This document shows positions 5,943 to 9,050 of a stretch of 9,050 bases of DNA, piece by piece; position 1 is the first letter of the stretch; each line of letters opens with the position of its first letter. Under the pieces are notes generated by a model, which was given only the letters and a program-made list of their open reading frames with translations, ran no database searches and was not told the DNA's origin. Both the position numbers and the translations under genes were made by a program. This stretch comes from JAFGKM01 sp964403465 (lineage in GTDB: Bacteria > Ratteibacteria > UBA8468 > B48-G9 > JAFGKM01), in the NCBI GenBank assembly GCA_964403465.1, contig CAYOFY010000062.1:1-9050 (forward strand), read 5' to 3'.

Positions 5943-8156
5943 ATGAAAAAAATTATCGCGAAAAATCTCCGGTTTCTTTCAATAACCGTTCTTGCTGCCA
6001 TTCTTACAGGATGCGCGCCTTGTCATGTCAGGCAAAAACCTGTAGCACAAAACGCAAGGTTTGTTCCGGGAGCAGACAGATATGCCGGATGGATACGGGG
6101 CTGCCTGGCAAGCATGGAAGATGATGTGGATAGGATGCTCCCGAGCGCTGAATATGCTGCGAGACTACATGTGGAAAAGGGCTGGCCCATAGGAGTCGAC
6201 GGAGAGCCCGGAGCCGTGGGCGAAGCGTTGGGCCGCTGCGGAGGAATGATGCGCATGCAATCGGCGGCGAGACGACAACCTCCCTTTGACCCCGGTATAG
6301 TCCTCTACTTCCTCTGCCCCGGCGGCTCCGAAGAAGATGGAGAGAGAATCCGTGCACACAAGAATTCCGGGAGTTATGTCATAGTTTTCGGGGCCTCAGA
6401 CCTGCTGGGGGATATGAAGAAGAGGAAAATACCGTTTGATGCCGATTTTTCCAACCATGCAGCCGAAGGAGGCGGCCTGTTCCGCAATGAAAACGGCGAA
6501 TATTTCATCCCGACGCACAAACCGGCCAATATTGCCGTATTATGGACGTGGACAGGCGAATTCACAGCCGCATGCACCCGTCTGGGGAAGATGCCTCTTG
6601 TGTACCAGGGGTTCCATGTCACGGGAGGCCTTCAGTACGCCCAGCGCAACGTTTACATTTATGGACCGGGAGGCCAAGGCAACGATTTCTACAGGGAAAG
6701 GCCCGAACCGATGGCACCGGGAGTGGCGGGACATGCATTTCTCAAACGTCTCCGACGGGAAACAGAATCGCTGATTGAACATGAGACGGGTTCCATCAGG
6801 GCAATCAGTATGGAGGCGGCGCAAAGAATTGCAGGCCGTAAAGAGGGTAAGGTATATTCCTTCCTGTCCGGACATTCGATAATTCAGCGTGCCAGGGTAG
6901 CATATGACCCGGTATATTTCCCTCCCGTAAACACCGATTGGACACATATCAGGGAAACTCTGAAGTTTGCAAAAGATGACCTTCTATTCTACGTGGACTT
7001 CTGCATGATTCAGAACTCCTCAATAGTTGACGATGCCCGGCATGCAGGAACCAGGATGGCATGGTCCATAGCCACTTTTTTTTCCGAGGAACTGGACAGC
7101 ATAATGCCCGACGAGTACATTGTTGACCAGCAATGGAGCTATGACGACGCTGTAGTCCGGTTTCCCGGTTTCGAACTGAAGGTTTTTCCCACGAGCGGGT
7201 TCCTCGCGGAAGCCGTGCTCTGGATGACCTCAGCCGATGTATATCAACGCCTTGCATGTGATGATTTCAGCGGCACACCTGATGTCCTGCGCGGACGCAC
7301 CTGCCTGTATATTGCGGCATCCGATAACGACCTGAGTGCAGCGGAGAAGCTGCTCAAGCAAAAAAACATCATCAATAAACAGGACGTACACGGTTTGACA
7401 GCCCTTCATATCGCCGCCCAGCTCGGTTATGATGACATGGTGCGCATCCTGTTGAAAGCAAAAGCCTCGCCTGCTGTGCGGGATTGCTGGGGACGCACGC
7501 CCCTCCACCTGGCGGCATCCCGGGGGCATGCGCAGACCGTGAAACTCCTTCTGGATGCCGGCGCTCCCGTCAGGATGCGGGACAAATCAGGCGAAACCCC
7601 CCTGCACCGCGCCGCCCGCAACGGAAACCCGGAAATAGTCCGGCAGTTATTATCAAAGGATAAATCCTGCTTGGAAATCAGGGACGCCAGAGGCAGAACC
7701 GCCCTGCACGCTGCGGCACAGAAAGGTTCTGCCGAGGCGGCGGTCCTGCTCATCGGGAAAGGCGCAAAAGTAGCTGCGGTCGATAACGACCATTTGCAGC
7801 CGCTTCATTTCGCAGCCCTTGAAAGCCGGCCTGAAATGGTCAGATTACTTCTGGAAAATGGCGCTGATATATCGGCCAAGGACAGGTGGGGCAGAATAGC
7901 CCTGCACTGGGCTGCGGGCAAAAATAATACGGAGGTGGTGCAGGAACTGCTGGACGCCGGCTCTGCCCCTAACAGCCCGGATTCTTACGGGAGAACTCCG
8001 CTTTTTGATGCGGCAAACAGTTCCGCGTATGATGTCCTGGAACTCCTGCTCAAGCATGGCGCCAACCCGGGACTGCGCAGCAACAATAACCTCCTGCCGC
8101 AGGACGGCAGCCCGGAGAAATCCCGGCAGATACTGAACGAATACATGGACAAATGA
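5943..8156 (+). CDS. Predicted lipoprotein with SIS-like sugar-phosphate domain and eight ankyrin repeats
   Basis: 737 residues. Residues 1-24 are a lipoprotein signal peptide (MKK start, hydrophobic core, lipobox LTGC) with Cys24 as the lipidated residue and Ala at +2, suggesting envelope location. Residues about 80-440 resemble a phosphosugar-binding SIS region: GKVYSFLSGHS (302-312) fits the GSGHS strand-loop and DDAVVRFPGFELKVFPTSG (401-419) fits the GDAVxxIxGxxxKVGPTS end seen in UPF0309/SIS proteins. An earlier stretch around PGIVLYFLCPGGSEEDGERI and SGSYVIVFGAS could be a first, more diverged SIS half. Residues 450-714 are eight ankyrin repeats of 33-34 residues (450, 483, 516, 549, 583, 616, 649, 682), mostly with canonical G-x-TPLHxAA and LL cores, then a 23-residue cap. 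Ankyrin repeats bind proteins. Translation begins without a visible Shine-Dalgarno. SIS assignment is by motif memory and moderate; ankyrin and lipobox calls are strong. Function unknown. Confidence 0.9.
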   Translation: MKKIIAKNLRFLSITVLAAILTGCAPCHVRQKPVAQNARFVPGADRYAGWIRGCLASMEDDVDRMLPSAEYAARLHVEKGWPIGVDGEPGAVGEALGRCGGMMRMQSAARRQPPFDPGIVLYFLCPGGSEEDGERIRAHKNSGSYVIVFGASDLLGDMKKRKIPFDADFSNHAAEGGGLFRNENGEYFIPTHKPANIAVLWTWTGEFTAACTRLGKMPLVYQGFHVTGGLQYAQRNVYIYGPGGQGNDFYRERPEPMAPGVAGHAFLKRLRRETESLIEHETGSIRAISMEAAQRIAGRKEGKVYSFLSGHSIIQRARVAYDPVYFPPVNTDWTHIRETLKFAKDDLLFYVDFCMIQNSSIVDDARHAGTRMAWSIATFFSEELDSIMPDEYIVDQQWSYDDAVVRFPGFELKVFPTSGFLAEAVLWMTSADVYQRLACDDFSGTPDVLRGRTCLYIAASDNDLSAAEKLLKQKNIINKQDVHGLTALHIAAQLGYDDMVRILLKAKASPAVRDCWGRTPLHLAASRGHAQTVKLLLDAGAPVRMRDKSGETPLHRAARNGNPEIVRQLLSKDKSCLEIRDARGRTALHAAAQKGSAEAAVLLIGKGAKVAAVDNDHLQPLHFAALESRPEMVRLLLENGADISAKDRWGRIALHWAAGKNNTEVVQELLDAGSAPNSPDSYGRTPLFDAANSSAYDVLELLLKHGANPGLRSNNNLLPQDGSPEKSRQILNEYMDK

Positions 8157-8327
8157 AGGCCGGTTTTGCCAGACCGCAGCCTGCAATCACGCATGCTTCC
8201 TGTAACAAGACCTGTTTGTACCACAAAACAACTGGCGGATCCGGTTAATGGAATGGTCATCGGCGATGAGGGGCCGGTCATAACTGGCATCTCTGGAAAG
8301 CCAAGCGTTACCAAACGGAAACAGAAT
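8157..8327. other. Stretch without recognisable gene
   Basis: Between the lipoprotein stop and the glycosidase-like remnant I see no start with a ribosome-binding site, no hairpin terminator and no family motif. The plus-strand frame that runs into the remnant is open from a TTG at 8166, but its first 54 residues look like nothing known. This may be decayed sequence of the same former gene or read-through of unrelated bases. Confidence 0.5.
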
Positions 8328-8513
8328 ATGCCATGGTTTGCCGGGCGAGGTTATTCGCAGATTCTTGCAGGCTACTACGACGGCCCTCCGCAGACTATTC
8401 GCACATGGCTGGACGACAGCGCGAGTATCCCCGGTGTCATCGGCGCCATGTATACCACGTGGCGGAATTCCTATGACGACCTTGAAGCCTTCGGGAGAGC
8501 CGCATGGAAATGA
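8328..8513 (+). pseudogene. C-terminal remnant of a glycosidase-like (GH20-type barrel) protein
   Basis: The frame reads GRGYSQILAGYYDGPP and then VIGAMYTTWRNSYDDLEAFGRAAWK before the stop at 8511-8513. This pattern (RGxxQIxAGYYDG, then GVxGxMYTTWxxxYxDLEAFA) is familiar to me from the extreme C-terminus of glycosidase-like, hexosaminidase-related barrel proteins of several hundred residues. Only about 60 residues are left; the catalytic region and any promoter or ribosome-binding site are missing. The frame is intact to the natural-looking end, so the loss seems to be a 5' deletion rather than point decay. A short independent protein cannot be fully excluded. The family identification rests on recalled motifs. 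Confidence 0.55.
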
Positions 8514-8600
8514 CTGCTGGAGCATGCCGTCCGTATTCATCCCGGATTTTCAATTTTAATCAGGAATGTGGAAATAAAATTTCCTGCGAGGGAGAGGTTG

Positions 8601-8652
8601 AAATTTTTTTGTTTGAAATTTATTTGACTTCTGTGATATGATATAATAAAAT
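8601..8652 (+). promoter_or_regulatory. Strong predicted promoter of the 43-residue basic protein
   Basis: TTGACT (8624-8629, 5 of 6) and TAAAAT (8647-8652, 5 of 6) are separated by exactly 17 nt, with another TATAAT just inside the spacer at 8642-8647. Directly upstream, 8601-8623 is almost pure A/T with phased A and T tracts, like an UP element; it contains a repeated TTGAAATTT (8598-8606 and 8613-8621). The start of transcription should be near 8659. This layout is typical of highly expressed genes. Confidence 0.7.
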
Positions 8653-8684
8653 TGATTCTGTAAGAAGAAAAAAAGGAGGAGAAG

Positions 8685-8816
8685 ATGGGAAAGATTTTGC
8701 TTAGAGGCGCAGTAAAGAGGCAGAAGGGATATATGTATTATGTTGACGGAGCGGGAAATCTCTGCGAAGCGCAGATGGCGCGCGGAGGCAAGAAGAGGAA
8801 AAAACGTAAAAAGTAA
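8685..8816 (+). CDS. Small highly basic protein, 43 residues, family unknown
   Basis: The frame runs ATG at 8685 to TAA at 8814-8816. The protein has three parts: a basic amphipathic start (MGKILLRGAVKRQKG, 1-15), a middle that reads like a beta hairpin around a turn (YMYYVDGAGNLCEAQM, 16-31, with turn DGAGN), and a tail almost entirely Lys/Arg (ARGGKKRKKRKK, 32-43). There are no acidic clusters and one cysteine (Cys27). A near-perfect AAGGAGGAG lies just upstream of the start, a 17-nt-spaced promoter precedes it, and a clear terminator follows at 8879-8913, so it is a complete single-gene unit. The composition suggests nucleic-acid binding, for example to ribosomal RNA or DNA, but I do not recognise a named family and assign no function. 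The evidence for being a real gene is the signal set rather than length. Confidence 0.85.
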   Translation: MGKILLRGAVKRQKGYMYYVDGAGNLCEAQMARGGKKRKKRKK

Positions 8817-8878
8817 AAAAGGCCTTCTGAGAAATTCGCATCAAAAGTATTATTTTGAGAGAATTTGTATTTGAGAGG

Positions 8879-8913
8879 AAGGGTGGAATATATGTCCACC
8901 CTTTTTCTTTTTT
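8879..8913 (+). terminator. Intrinsic terminator of the small basic protein gene
   Basis: AAGGGTGGA (8879-8887) pairs perfectly over 9 bp with TCCACCCTT (8895-8903), loop ATATATG, followed by the T-rich tract TTTTTCTTTTTT (8902-8913). It lies 62 nt after the stop codon of the 43-residue gene. The stem and tract are textbook for rho-independent termination on the plus strand. Confidence 0.93.
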
Positions 8914-8993
8914 GAATTCCTGCAGAAAATTTTGGCACCGCATAATTTCCCTGTCAAAAGAGATATAGAACCGATTGCAATACAAAACTGGAA

Positions 8994-9042
8994 TTGGATT
9001 ACTTTCCCCTTTAAGGTTATAATAAAAAACTCAACGGAGGGG
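8994..9042 (+). promoter_or_regulatory. Promoter and ribosome-binding site of a gene beyond the right edge
   Basis: TTGGAT (8994-8999, 3 of 6) and a perfect TATAAT (9018-9023) are spaced by 18 nt, with transcription expected near 9030. GGAGGGG (9036-9042) follows as a strong Shine-Dalgarno. No start codon lies in the last 8 bases shown, so the gene begins just outside the window. Its identity cannot be told. The 8914-8993 stretch before it shows nothing else. Confidence 0.6.
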
Positions 9043-9050
9043 TCGCATAG

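Noticed and set aside
5801..6001. N-terminal extension of the histidine kinase to 6001
   Set aside because: It would cross the divergent promoter region and the lipoprotein signal peptide codons; the extension shows no domain and the first good ATG is at 5800.
7290..8086. Ankyrin coding repeats as a DNA repeat array or CRISPR
   Set aside because: The periodicity of 99 nt is at protein level only; nucleotide units differ strongly and there are no identical repeats with unique spacers.
8187..8540. Minus-strand open frame opposite the glycosidase-like remnant
   Set aside because: No family features and no ribosome-binding site; the plus-strand reading has recognisable motifs.
8570..8584. Small palindrome GGAAAT-AAA-ATTTCC as a terminator
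   Set aside because: Stem is AT-rich and no T run follows; it is too weak to call a terminator for the upstream gene.
8701..8985. Minus-strand open frame opposite the small basic gene and its terminator
   Set aside because: It runs antisense through a textbook terminator and promoter-controlled gene; the composition is that of a reversed Lys/Arg-rich region.

Overview
The window looks like a chromosomal segment of an anaerobic, diderm-type bacterium. The pointers are a V/A-type ATPase proteolipid, a ferredoxin-extended electron-transfer flavoprotein, a lipobox protein, and a pseudopilin with the DG-H tail common in the Planctomycetota/Lentisphaerota/Verrucomicrobiota and neighbouring lineages. 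The phylum assignment is inference and cannot be fixed from this sequence. No tRNA, rRNA, CRISPR array, transposase or integrase is visible.

Layout. Positions 4-2466 (minus strand) hold a very tight operon, etfB-etfA-atpK, read leftward from a promoter near 2505-2534. Junctions are 1 and 2 nt, and the ribosome-binding site of atpK is the last codons of etfA. Positions 2549-3295 (minus) hold one pseudopilin-like gene. Positions 3379-5800 (minus) hold a signalling operon: soluble histidine kinase, single-domain response regulator, then REC-HD-GYP regulator (predicted c-di-GMP phosphodiesterase). Its end is followed by an 83-nt leader with mutually exclusive hairpins before the pseudopilin gene. 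Positions 5801-5942 are a divergent promoter region. Positions 5943-8156 (plus) encode a 737-residue predicted lipoprotein with a phosphosugar-binding (SIS-like) region joined to eight ankyrin repeats. Positions 8157-8600 hold no intact gene, only the C-terminal remnant of a glycosidase-like gene at about 8328-8513. Positions 8601-8913 (plus) are a self-contained transcription unit for a 43-residue, strongly basic protein, with AT-rich upstream element, promoter, strong Shine-Dalgarno and a clear intrinsic terminator. A further promoter and ribosome-binding site sit at the right edge and belong to a gene outside the window.

How the genes may work together. The left operon would couple a flavin-based, probably ferredoxin-linked electron-transfer protein to the membrane ring of an ATPase whose ligand residues match the Na+-binding set of Enterococcus hirae NtpK. 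The middle cluster is a phosphorelay that probably ends in c-di-GMP hydrolysis, next to a pseudopilin that could belong to a secretion or pilus machine. The three most novel-looking items are the SIS-like/ankyrin lipoprotein, the 43-residue basic protein, and the etfA-atpK translational junction.
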